From the NCBI GenBank assembly GCA_051453625.1, contig JBOZIK010000001.1, positions 154,635,990 to 154,699,989 of the forward strand: a stretch of 64,000 nt of DNA, in the 5' to 3' direction. This document shows positions 25,684-36,984 of this stretch, piece after piece. The notes under the pieces are model-generated. The model worked only from the letters and a program-made list of their open reading frames with translations. It ran no database searches and was not told where the DNA came from. A program made the position numbers and the translations under genes. The first letter of the stretch is position 1, and the number at the start of each line of letters is the position of its first letter. The DNA comes from Welwitschia mirabilis. Lineage: Eukaryota; Gnetophyta; Gnetopsida; Welwitschiales.

Positions 25684-26108
25684 GTATGCATGTTATAAGA
25701 GAGTATATTTTTACATACACTTAGAGTATTAAATAATTAATATAGTTTTTATATCTATTTTATATTATGATATTAATTTAAGTGAATACTACATGTGGCT
25801 ATGTTATTAAAAAAAGAAAAGAAGAGATTATGAGTGGTGCATAGTTATCTTTGTTTTCATTTTACTAGAGGTATGCTGAGCAAGTTACTAAATTATTTTT
25901 TTAATGCATCATAGTATTCATTTTTACATTACTTTATAGAATTGAGTTATGAAAATATAAGTTGTAATTCAAAATATAAGTTAGCAAATCAAATTAGATT
26001 GAAAAATTTTAAAAACCATCATCATGTTCTTGATATTTTTTAAATAATCAGTACATGTGAATCTTATTTGATTTAATTTTAGTAATTAATATAACCTTCT
26101 TGACATAG
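25684..26108 (+). other. Non-coding spacer or intron after the TNP2 tail
   Basis: AT-rich and without coding similarity. It ends in CTTGACATAG followed at 26109 by a second version of the TNP2 tail, so at least its right edge looks like a splice acceptor. Confidence 0.45.
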
Positions 26109-26202
26109 GTTATGATGATAAAGTTAAAAACATGAAGTGGACTCAAATAGATTCAAATGATACAATGGTTAATCCTTTAAATTTACAAGCTCTAGATTGT
26201 TC
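26109..26202 (+). pseudogene. Second copy of the TNP2 last-exon tail
   Basis: Encodes KNMKWTQIDSNDTMV and NPLNLQALDC, clearly the counterpart of KNMKWIQTNLDDTIV and YLNLQALDC at 25605-25680. There is no N gap between the two tails, so this is either a real exon duplication or a silent mis-join. It runs into a 415-N gap (26203-26617). Confidence 0.6.
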
Positions 26203-26617
26203 NNNNNNNNNNNNNNNNNNNNNNNNNNNNNNNNNNNNNNNNNNNNNNNNNNNNNNNNNNNNNNNNNNNNNNNNNNNNNNNNNNNNNNNNNNNNNNNNNN
26301 NNNNNNNNNNNNNNNNNNNNNNNNNNNNNNNNNNNNNNNNNNNNNNNNNNNNNNNNNNNNNNNNNNNNNNNNNNNNNNNNNNNNNNNNNNNNNNNNNNNN
26401 NNNNNNNNNNNNNNNNNNNNNNNNNNNNNNNNNNNNNNNNNNNNNNNNNNNNNNNNNNNNNNNNNNNNNNNNNNNNNNNNNNNNNNNNNNNNNNNNNNNN
26501 NNNNNNNNNNNNNNNNNNNNNNNNNNNNNNNNNNNNNNNNNNNNNNNNNNNNNNNNNNNNNNNNNNNNNNNNNNNNNNNNNNNNNNNNNNNNNNNNNNNN
26601 NNNNNNNNNNNNNNNNN

Positions 26618-26962
26618 AACATCTGCGTTGCATATGTTAAGGAATAAGAGCCTTCTTATAGGTATAAGAAAAAGAGAAGAAAATGGGGTCATGAAAGCTT
26701 CTAACAGTACATGATTAACCACTAAGCATATTTTTTTATCATTATATTTTACATGTACATGTATCAAAATTAAGTTTTATTTTGGAATATCATTCACTCA
26801 TAAATAGTTCTCTCTCTTCAAGTATTGAGAATGTTAATGATTCTCCATGATAAGAGTAAAAAATATCTAATACTATTATAGATAATAATAGATAGATATT
26901 TAAGAGTAGTTACTCCATTATTTTTTTAAATTTTTATTAATTAGATATTTTATAATATTTAG
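26618..26962 (+). other. Spacer between the CACTA genes
   Basis: A short frame (NICVAYVKE) and a Lys/Arg-rich stretch at 26640-26700 may belong to the end of TNP2 or a small exon of the next gene. I recognise nothing definite. The far end has TATAATATTTAG just before 26963, a plausible splice acceptor. Confidence 0.35.
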
Positions 26963-27440
26963 GAGAAGATGGTGCTTGCTCAAATTCCACAAAAAGAGGG
27001 AAATAAAAATGCCTTGATCTAGCCAAAATTTAACCTAATGAAAAGATACAATTGAGATGAAATGAGAAAGGCCAAGCGGTTGATCAAAATGAATAAAAAT
27101 TATCATCCTACTTGGGGAAAATAGTAAGGGATAATAGAATTGCATCAAAAAATTATAAAAAGTAGAGGGAATTACCTAAGAGTTTCAAAATTGATTTATG
27201 TGATATGATCAAGGTATGTTATTATTCAATAATTATTACACACACCTAACTTATGATTATTACATCCCATCTTAACACATGTTAAACATATAGCAAAAAT
27301 TTAAAGCATCTGAAGAGAATAAGAACTTTGTATTTAAAAAGATGGGTAGATGATGGTATAAATGAAAAAATGAAGTATGAACAAAAAACAAAGCAGCAAG
27401 GGACTTTTATTATTCTTACAATAATGACACAGATAGGCTT
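26963..27440 (+). pseudogene. CACTA second gene (Transposase_24-like), 5' exons
   Basis: Plant CACTA elements carry a second gene downstream of TNP2. Exon at about 26963-27213 (acceptor TTTAG, donor AAG|GTATGT) encodes MVLAQIPQKEGNKNA and a basic region. Intron 27214-27293 ends in ATATAG. Exon 27294-27440 encodes ENKNFVFKKMGR, then WYK and KNEV around stops, matching the 'K-x-F-V-x-K-K-M-G-x-x-W-x-x-x-K-x-x-L' block of Transposase_24. Stops fall at positions normally Trp or Arg (TGA). The exon stops at GATAGGCTT, where the Athila LTR begins, and continues in the same frame at 47497. An excellent marker of insertional disruption. Confidence 0.7.
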
Positions 27441-28544
27441 TGTTGTTATGTGTATTTATGCAACATTATGTTCTGAGTAGAATCCTATTAATCATAAATA
27501 TAATGCACAAACACAATATACTAATATAGATGGGAGTAACCCAAATGTCATAATCCATGAAAGGTGAAAGTAGGAAATAAAAGAGTTGCTTTCCACAAAG
27601 AAATTCTTGTACTCTAATTATAGAAATAACTTATAATGCATGAAAGTAAAAATGCAACACACTTATGCGAAGTTAATCTAGGAAAAGGAAATAACAATGC
27701 ACTTAACCTAAACTAACCATATACAACCTTAACAAAAGTTTTTCTCATAACCTATATTACTAAAAAAACAATGACCAGATCAAAAGCAACATGAGATATG
27801 AGGGTAAGAAACAATCATACATTGAAATTAGAAAAAGAAGTATTTTGTATTAGATTTCGAACCACATCTATATTACAAAGTAGCCATGCCTCAATGGAGA
27901 AAACGTCGCCCAGTACCAAGGAAAATGTCTCTTTACAATTACAAGAATGAATCTTCAATCTTTCAATCCCCTATTACAAGAACTTCATGTGTAAATGGAG
28001 ATAAGCAAGAGTCAAGGGTAAGATCATTATTTATTGACAACAAGCACATAAAAAAAAACCAAACAAAAAGGCACAAGTAAAAATGTAATAGTCACGTGAG
28101 AAGAAATGGATACACATGTGGCAGAAGTTAGGTGAATGTTTAGTACAAACATTACAATAGTGTTGTTTAGTAGGTAATCCAGATGATAGAAGAGATAATG
28201 CCATATCATACTTAATCCATATCAACTACCAGGTTGATTACAGTCAGCATCCTTATTGGCACTATTTACTCAGTTATCCATACAATCATCTAGATGATGA
28301 TGTGAATGATAGCCTTTGATAAATATTCAATCAGCATCAGCCTTAATGTTTTATAGGAAGTCATCTTAGAAATGTAAAGTATTCACAATTACTCAAAATA
28401 TTGTAAATCATTATGGAGATTACCTGTTTTTATCCTTTTCATCTCAACTCTCCATTATTGTAGAAATTAAGAATTTACCTACCTATTATCCTATAAAACT
28501 ACTTAGAATATCCTATCAAGTATTCATAAGTTGGTAGTATAACA
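27441..28544 (-). repeat. Athila 3' LTR
   Basis: About 1.1 kb; in plus orientation it starts TGTTGTTATGTGTATTTATG and ends GTAGTATAACA. The same sequence recurs at 30352-31433, 46436-47491 and 48697-49797 with many transitions. It contains two palindromic TCATC(C/T)(G/A)GATGA motifs at 28175 and 28286. The short frames inside are not genes. Confidence 0.8.
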
Positions 28545-28580
28545 TAGCCCCAACCTTATCCTTTTAATCCCTAAAAAACC
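28545..28580 (-). promoter_or_regulatory. Polypurine tract of the Athila element
   Basis: On the minus strand AGGGATTAAAAGGATAAGG and TTGGGGCTA run directly into the 3' LTR start (TGTTATACTACC). A purine-rich run at this place primes plus-strand synthesis in LTR elements. The copy at 31434 has AAAAGGGTAAGTATGGGGCTA. Confidence 0.6.
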
Positions 28581-29090
28581 ACCATGTTTATGAGTCAATT
28601 ATTAGATAATAAAATAGCCAAGATTCTTAGGAAAATTATTTTAAAAAGATTTTTAAAAATTACAGCAATTCAAATTAGATTTTAAAAAATTAGAAAAAAA
28701 TGGAACATTTTACCTACTAGAAGATCAACCAATCGATCATCTAGGTCCTCATGTAAATGATGGAGGGGAGAATAAGCTTAAAAAGATCTTTGAAATTAGG
28801 AACCTACAAAAGAATTTTTGTTTTTACAAATAATTAGACAGGGTAATAAGTAGCCCTCCAACTAAAGTAAGTAGTAATGAATATAAAAATTACCTAAGTA
28901 AAATTAATTCTCATTCATAACATGTAAAAAATAAAAATCAAATTCAACTTAGTACATCAATGCTAGAAAAATAAAGTGTCTATAACATATTAAAAGAGAT
29001 TTTTTAGTACAAAAGATATGTAAATAAGGAAAGATACAAAATAATAATATAAAATCACTTCCTTCCTCTGTGCATAATAAACTATGGTTA
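28581..29090. other. Element 3' untranslated stretch
   Basis: Non-coding sequence between the extra ORF and the polypurine tract, repeated at 31470-31970 and 49840-50330. It holds one decayed palindromic motif near 28733. Confidence 0.5.
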
Positions 29091-29097
29091 GGCAACT

Positions 29098-30251
29098 GGC
29101 TCAGGAGCAGGAGGAGAAGAAGGAGGATGCTCTAGATCTATAGGGAAATGAAGGTTCCAGGATATAGATATTGATCTGACTATCTTATCACTGTAGACAT
29201 GTACTACCTTAGAAATATCTACTATCATACTCTGCTGTATGGACACAACATCTTGGCGCATGTCAATGATCTGATCATTAGAGTGCTGGATTCTCTTCTT
29301 AATAGAAAAGATCCTTTACTCAAATGTCTACTATCTCTCTGTGTCATTTAAGAGTCTGGATCCTCTGATCAAGTGTGTAGATATCTCTATCTATAAAACC
29401 TCTGATGGTCTTGGTGGTCTCTATCAAAAGAGCCTAAATCTGCTCAAGAATAGCTTCAACTGTAGGTTGCTAAACCTAAGGTCTCTCTACCTTTCCTAGA
29501 ACCTATATACCCATGTTCTATAAATAGCAATCTAAAGTCTATATATGTGATAGGCGCTACTTGCCCATGGGCTCTAATAACCCAAATCATCTAAAGAGTT
29601 CTCTAAAAAGGCATGCATAACCAAGTGTATAAAGCTGTTTTACCTCTACCATGAATTTAAGTCTCCTCCAAATGAATGTAGAAAGGTCCATTAGCTTCTT
29701 CTATCTAAAAGTTGCTAATATCTGTAAGGATGCTATCATAGTGTGACTGTCATGAAAAAATGGATTGATATTATGGATCAATGCTCTATGAAATACCCTA
29801 TATGTAGGGGTTAGCTGAGTAACATTTACCTTTATCGATTAATAGTGAGGTCAGCTAGAATATTTAAAATAGTATGATATGCTCACTACTCCTTAGTCCC
29901 ACTAGTTAAGTATATGTGCATACTCTCAAGTCTACCAGGATCTATGATAACTACAATATGGGATGGGATAATGACTATCTCATGGTCCTATATAAATGCA
30001 ACAATCATATCCTATAACTAGCCATGAGTATCAAGTCGCCTCTCAATGTGCATGGTATCATAGCACTCCCTCGTCTCTAATACGTAATATGACCCATGCA
30101 AATTTATAATCCATCAGAGCCATAAATCTGTCAATCTCTTATCTATGTTAGGCTTAATATGGCTTATGAAATACCAAAATATCACTCGACCTATATACTA
30201 GCTATCTAAATAATCAAAGAATGATCATGTTGAGGTGCGGATGTGCAGGCT
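29098..30251 (-). pseudogene. Extra ORF downstream of integrase, copy A
   Basis: Sense-strand ORF between integrase and 3' LTR, in the place of the env-like ORF of Athila elements. Minus-strand reading: YVLETRECYDTMHIERRLDT, DHEIVIIPSHIVVIIDPGRL and ESMHIHLTSGTKE; then after a frameshift TYRVFHRALIHNINPFFHDS, TMIASLQILATFR, KLMDLSTFIWRRLKFMVE and YTLGYACLFRELFR; then TVEAILEQIQALL-like heptads, DQIIDMRQDVVSIQQS, and a Pro-rich end SSPPAPEPVA before TAA at 29098. The middle (P-x-x-R, N-P, a helix then MDL-FIW) resembles the putative plant transposon protein domain (PF20167-like). No membrane segment is seen, so I would not call it an envelope. The start is lost in the gap at 30252. Confidence 0.55.
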
Positions 30252-30351
30252 NNNNNNNNNNNNNNNNNNNNNNNNNNNNNNNNNNNNNNNNNNNNNNNNN
30301 NNNNNNNNNNNNNNNNNNNNNNNNNNNNNNNNNNNNNNNNNNNNNNNNNNN

Positions 30352-31433
30352 CATTATGTTCTAAGTATAATCCTATTAATCATAAATATAATGCACAAAC
30401 ACAATATACTAATATAGATGGGAGTAACCCGAATGTCATAATCCATGAAAGGTGAAAGTACAAAATAAAAGAGTTGCTTTCCACAAAGAAATGCTTGTAC
30501 TCTAATTATAGAAATAACTTATAATGCATGAAAGTAAAAATGTAATACACTTGTGCAAAGTTAATCTAGAAAAAGGAAATAACAATGCACTTAACCTAAA
30601 CTAACCATGTACAATCTTGACAAAAGTTTTTCTCATAACCTATATTACTAAAAAAACTATGACAAGATCAAAAGAAACATAAGATACGAGGGTAAGAAAC
30701 AATCATACATTAAAATTAGAAAAAGAAGTATTTTATATTAGATTGTGAACCACATCTATGTTACAAAGTATCCATACCCCAATGGAGAAGACAATGTCCA
30801 ATACCAAGGAAAATGTCTCTCTACAATTACAAGAATGAATCTTTAATATTTTGATCTCCTATTATGAGAACTTTAGATGTAAATGGAGATAAGCAGGAGT
30901 CAAGGGCAAGATCATTATTTATTGACAATAAGCACATAAAAAAAAACAGACAAAAAGGCACAAGTAAAAATGTAATAGTCATGCAAGAAGAAATGGATAC
31001 ATATGTGGAAGAAGTTAGGTGAATGTTCAGTACAAACATTACAATAGTGTTGTTCAGTAGGTTATCCAGATGATAGAAGAGATAATGCCATCTTATAATT
31101 AATCCATATCAACTACCAGGTTGATTACAGTCAGCATCCTTATTGGTACTATTTACTCAATTATACATACAATCATCTGGATGATGATGTGAATGATAAC
31201 CTTTGACAAATATTCAATCAGTGCATCAGCCTTAATGTTTTATAGAAAGTCATCTTAGAAATGTAAAGTATTCACAATTACTTAAAATACTATAAATCAT
31301 TATGGAGATTACCTATTTTTATCCTTTTCATCTTAGCTCTCCATTATTGCAGAAATTAAGAATTTACCTACCTATTATCCTATAAAACCTCTTAGAATAT
31401 CCTATCAAATATGCATAAGTTGGTAGTACAACA
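30352..31433 (-). repeat. Athila LTR, second copy inside the scaffold
   Basis: Repeats 27458-28544 with about 94% identity by eye, lacking only the first dozen bases because it starts at the edge of a 100-N gap. It is followed by the same polypurine tract. Probably an allele or paralogue strung in by scaffolding and not a tandem LTR, since nothing else separates it from copy A. Confidence 0.7.
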
Positions 31434-31976
31434 TAGCCCCATACTTACCCTTTTAATCCCTAAAAAAACCACCATGTTTGTAAGTCAATTATTAGACAAT
31501 AAAATAGCCAAGATTCTTAAGGAAATTATTTCAAAAAGATTTTTAAAAATTACAGCGATTCAAACTAGATTTTAAAAAATTAGAAAAAAACTGAACATTT
31601 TACCTACCAGAAGGTCAGCCAATCGATTGTCTAGGTCCTCATCTAAATGATAGAGGGGACAATAAGCCCAAAAAGATCTTTGAAATCAGGAACCTACAAA
31701 ATAATTTTTGTTTTTAAAGATGATTAGACAGGGTAATAAGTATCCCTCCAACTGAAGTAAGCAATAATAAATATAAAAATTACCTAAGTAAAATTAATTC
31801 TCATTCATAACATGTAAAAATTAAAAATCAGATTTAACTTAGTACATAATGCTAGAAAAATAAAGTGTCTATAAGATATTAAAAGAGAGTTTTTAGTACA
31901 AAAGATATGTATATAAGAGAAGATACAAAATAATAAGACAAAATCACTTCCTTCCTCTATGCATGATAAACTGTGG

Positions 31977-33300
31977 TTAGGCAGCTGGCTCAGGAGCAGG
32001 AGGAGAAGAAGGAGGATGCATAGGATCTATAGGGAAATGAAGGTTCAAGGATGTAGATATCGATCTGATTATCTTATCACCCTAGACATGTATTACCTTA
32101 GGAATATCTATTATAATACTCTGATGTATGGACACAACATCCTGGTGCATGTCAATGATCTGATCCTCAGAGTGCTGGACTCTCCTCTTAATAGAAAAGA
32201 TCCTTTGCTCAAATGTCTACTATCTCTCTGTATCATTCAAGAGCTTGGCTCCTCTGATCAACTGTGTAGATATCTCTATCTATAAAACCTCTGATGGTCT
32301 TGATGGTCTTTATCAAAAGAGCCTAAATCTACTCAAGAATAGCTTCAACTGTAGGTTGCTAAACCTGAGGTCTCTCTACCTTTCCTAGAACTTGTATACC
32401 CATGTTCTACAAATAGCAAGCTAAACTCTGTATATGTGCTAGGTGCTACTTGCCAATGGGCTTTAATAACCTAAATTTTCTAAAGAGTTTTCTAAGAAGG
32501 CATGCATAACCAAGTGTCTAAAGCTGTTGTGCCTCTACCATAAATTTAAATCTCCTCCAGATGAATGTAAAAAGGTCCATCAGCTTCTTCTATCTAAAAG
32601 CTACTAATATCTGTAAGGATGCTATCATAATGTGACTATCATGAAAAGATGGGTTGATATTATGGATCAATCCACTATGAAATACCCTATATGTAGGGGT
32701 TAACTGAGTAACATTTACCTTCATCGATCAATAGTGAGGTAAGCTAGAATATTTAAAATAGTACCATATGCTCACTGCTTCTTAGTCCCACTAGTTAAGT
32801 GTATGTGCATACTCTCAAGCCTATAAGGATCTATGATAACTACAATATGGAATGGGAGAATGACTATCTCATGGTCCTATATAAAAGCAACAATCATATC
32901 CTATAACTAACCATAAGTGTCAAGTCGCCTCTCAATGTGCATGGTATCATAGCACTCCCTCGTCTCTAATACATAATATAATCCATGCACATTTATAATC
33001 CATCATAGCCATAAATCTATCAATCTCATATCTATGTTAGGCTTAATATGGCTTATGAAATACCAAAATATCACTTAACCTGTATAATAGCTATCTAAAT
33101 AATCAAAGAACGACCATGTTGAGGTGCAGATGTGCAGGCTCTACCTGCTCTATGTCTGGCTCAACTAGAGGGTATGTCTTCTACTCTAATACATCAACAT
33201 TAGCCTTAGCCTATCTAACTCTATGCATACAGGGCCTACTCAATCAAGAACACAAAAATTATCATATGAAAATAGAAAAACATATTAAAAACTTCACATG
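31977..33300 (-). pseudogene. Extra ORF downstream of integrase, copy B (fullest)
   Basis: The same ORF as at 29098-30251, extending further toward its N-terminus, to about 33300. The added part includes ELDRLRLMLMY and FFDYLDSYY. The rest follows copy A with scattered transitions: INVHGLYYVLETRECYDT, AFI-x-DHEIVILPFHIVV, LIHNINPSFHDSHIMIASLQ, and the coiled coil and Pro-rich end, closing with TAA at 31977. At least ten stops, nearly all TAG/TAA at probable Gln. Non-functional as it stands. Confidence 0.55.
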
Positions 33301-33564
33301 GATGTGCAATAACAAACCTTGAAATTAATAAAACTCTATAAAAATCTATAAAAAATACTGAAAATATGTCCTACCCTCCTAAAAGTTGTAATGCATTCTA
33401 AATTATGTAAACATAAGAAGAAAAATGAAAAATTCACAAAAAATTAAAAAGTTGTATTTTAAGTNNNNNNNNNNNNNNNNNNNNNNNNNNNNNNNNNNNN
33501 NNNNNNNNNNNNNNNNNNNNNNNNNNNNNNNNNNNNNNNNNNNNNNNNNNNNNNNNNNNNNNNN

Positions 33565-33790
33565 TACTAGCTATCTAAATAATCAAAGAATGATCATGGT
33601 GAGGTGCGGATGTGCAGGCTCAGCCTACTTTATGTCTGGCTCAACTAGAGGGTATTTCTTCTACTCTAATACATCAACATTAGCCTTAGCCTATCTAACT
33701 TTATGCATACAGGGCCTACTTAATCGAGAACACAAAAATAGTCATATGAAAACAGAAAAACATATTAAAAACATTGCATGGATGTGAAAA
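33565..33790 (-). pseudogene. Extra ORF, copy C, N-terminal piece
   Basis: After the gap at 33465-33564 the sequence steps back about 480 bases, repeating 33085-33464. Only the first part of the extra ORF is present. The frames called on the plus strand here are shadows. Confidence 0.45.
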
Positions 33791-36700
33791 AACAACCCTT
33801 GAAATCAATAAAAATCTATAAAAAATACTAAAAATATGTCCTACTCTCCTAAAAGTTGTAATGCATTCTAAATTATGTAAACATGAGAAGAAAAATGAAA
33901 AATTCACAAAAAATTAAAAATTTGTGTTTTAAGTGGGCCCTACATGAAGTGAAAATTCAAAGTGCTTAAATAAAAAATCTAATTTAGTAGAAGCATATAA
34001 CACATTGAACAAATTAATTTTTCCTAAAGGACCACTACATTTTCACTTATGGTTTACAAGAAAATGAGTGTAAAAGTTGGAAATTTGAAAATACCCTGTA
34101 AAACACACAAATATTCATAACTCAAAAAATACTTGATGAAATTCAAATCCATAAGTCCCAAATCAAAGAGCACAAAAAGTCCCAAATCAAAGAGCACAAA
34201 AAGTCCCAAATCAAAGAGCACAAAAAACTAAGTGATATATATGAAAATTGCACATTAAAAGGTTAAAAAATGGGAGGAAAAAGTAAAAAATAAGAGGAGA
34301 GAGAAACATACTTCATTTTTGAAAATTTACTGAAATCTGATGAATCTGGACATGAAATCTAGTAAGACAAGTTCTAGAATGCTGATACAAGTAAGAGGGA
34401 TCATCATATTTCAAAGGAATAAGTAAAGATGATGAAGAAATAAGGAAAGTAAGGGAAAAGAGTTTGGGCCCTAGTTTTATTGCACTATTATCTGGCGTGT
34501 CATCCAGATGACATCCCTAAGATGACTCTTAGAAAAAATCAGACTATCATCCACCCAGTGTCATCTAGATGACTAGGTGAACAACAGATCAAGAAAATTT
34601 TTTTAGAAAGAAAAATATCAACTAGAAAACTTAAGCTTAGATATGATAGTTTAAGTAGCATTTCCAAACAAAAAAACTCAAAAAGACAAAAACATCAGAC
34701 AGAAAACCAAGAAAAATCAAGATAAAAAGGACAAATGCATAAGAAAGGAAAAACTATAACTGAAAAATACAGACTATCTAGGCTAAAACCTATAAGAAAA
34801 ACTATATGAATGTACTCAAACAGAAAAGAAAATCATGATAGACTCAGAACTCTATAAGCTACAAGGAAACTCATAAAAACTAGGAATTGAAAAGATGTTC
34901 TTTTTGAGTTTCAAATTCTCAATAAAATGATTTGAAATGAAATAATAATAAGGAAACTATTAAATTATTAAGATCCTATGAAAGAAGGAGAAAGTGCATA
35001 AATGACTTTGAAATCCTAGACTCAAAAACTAAAGAAACATAGAGTGAAAATGGACACAAGGAACAAGGAGATGATTGTTTACCTATCCTAAGTACTAACC
35101 TAGCAAAATCCCAAGGAAAACATCATAAAGTTACCTAATTAAATATGCATAAAAAAATGTATATGCTTTATAAAGTTCACTTAAAAAGGCACTAATTGTA
35201 GTGATATCCAAAGATTCAAGTGCCTAGAACAATGAATTTGAAAACCAAAAGTTACTTAGAAATGAACTTACCTACTCTCACCCTATAGACACACTGAATC
35301 TTCAAAGGTAAAATGATCAAATGGGAATACTAAGAGTCTAAGAAATAAGCAATGCCTTTGATGATAATAGGAACACCACTAATTCNNNNNNNNNNNNNNN
35401 NNNNNNNNNNNNNNNNNNNNNNNNNNNNNNNNNNNNNNNNNNNNNNNNNNNNNNNNNNNNNNNNNNNNNNNNNNNNNNNNNNNNNTTTCAGAAAAAATTA
35501 GACTATCATCCACCTAATGTTATCTAGAAGACTAGGTGAACAATAGGCCATGAAAAGTTTTTTAGAAAGAAAAATATCAACTAGAAAACTTAGGCTTAGA
35601 TATGATAGTTTAAGTAGCAGTTCTGAACAAAAAAACTCAAAAAAACAAAAAAATCAAACAGAAAACCAAAAAAATCAAGATAAAAAGGACAAACACATAA
35701 GGAAAGAAAAACTATGACTAAAAAATACAGACTAATCTAGGCTGAAACCTATAAGAAAAACTATATGAATGTACTCAAACATAAAAGAAAATCATGATAA
35801 ACTCAGAACTCTATAAGCTACAAGGAAACTCATAAAAACTAGGAATTGAAAAGATATTCTTTTTGAGTTTCAAATTCTCATTGAAAATGATTTAACATGA
35901 AAGAATAATAAGGAAACTAGTAAATTATTAAGGTCCTATGAAAGAAGGAGAAAATGCATAAATGACTTTAAAATCCTAGACTCAAAAACTGAAGAAACAT
36001 AGAGTGAAAATGAACACAAGGAACAAGGCGATGATTGTTTACCTATCCTAAGTACTAACCTAGCAAACTTCCAAGGAAAACATCATAAAGTTACCTAATT
36101 AAATATGCATGAAAAAAATGTATATGCTTCATAAAGTCCACTCAAAAAGGCACTAATTGTAGTGATATCCAAAGATTCAAGTGCATAGAACAATGAATTT
36201 AAAAATAAAAAGTTACTTAGAAATGAACTTACCTACTCTTACCTCATAAACACACTAAATCTTCAAAATTAAAATGATCAAATGGGAATACTAAGAGTCT
36301 AAGAAATAAGCAATGCCTTTGATGATAATAGGAACACCACTAATTCCTAGCCTCAAATTTTATTTCCTTTTCCATAATGGAAGGGAGTGCAAACACTATC
36401 AGAGAAGTAGAAACACATGAATCATGGGCAACTATTCCTCTAGAGGAGTTTCCATAGCTACCAATATTTTGAAAGGTTTCTTTTAAAAAATTTTACCCCA
36501 GGTGGTAAAGCATCATGTGACTATGTATTTTTCTTTAAAGCACAAAAGATAATAGATCATGGCCATTATTTTTCTTCTTTTTTTTGGAGGGGAGGAGGGG
36601 AATTTCCCCATAATTACACACTCAAAAAATATAAAGGTGAAAAGTGAGATATAAGATAAAAAAAAACACTCCTAAACAATCCACAATATTAACACCATTG

Positions 36701-36980
36701 AAAAAGACACAAGAAATCAAGGCATATTTCTTTAAATGAAGTCAATAGACATGGGAATATCTCAAGATTGTGAATCCAATCTTATCACTGTAAATTCTCA
36801 AGTATAAATACTAGTCATAAAACTCAATAAAGAAATACACAATTCAAGTTTAAAATATGATCAGGTAACATCATAATATCAATCAAAGAAGAAGAATAAG
36901 AAAGAACTTAAACAATGATAGGAAGAAAATCCTCCTCATGTTGGGAACCTCTAAAATAAGCACTTCAACCATGTTTACAA
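33791..36980. other. Long non-coding stretch between integrase and extra ORF
   Basis: No coding similarity on either strand. It appears twice with a step back at the gap 35386-35485 (35486 resumes at the equivalent of about 34526), and a third version lies at 51600-53860. Features inside: a 24-bp triplication at 34153-34224, palindromic motifs at 34500 and 34561, and a G/A-rich run at 36586-36600. Pieces of purine-rich sequence near 36480 may be a former internal polypurine tract. Confidence 0.5.
34153..34224. repeat. 24-bp tandem repeat, three exact copies
   Basis: The unit begins AAGTCCCAAATCAAAGAGCA and starts at 34153, 34177 and 34201. The corresponding place in the other Athila element (near 52020) has a single diverged unit, so this expansion is specific to this copy. 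Confidence 0.85.
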
Positions 36981-36984
36981 TTAC

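Noticed and set aside
19702-25700. A cluster of three or more separate TNP2 genes
   Set aside because: The pieces overlap one another across gaps and never repeat a full gene, so they are better read as one or two alleles strung together.
26143-26767. Several long frames consisting mostly of unknown residues
   Set aside because: They are the 415-N gap read as open sequence.
31959-32285. Arg-rich plus-strand frame near 31960
   Set aside because: Complement of the proline-rich end of the extra ORF; the minus frame is the one conserved between copies.
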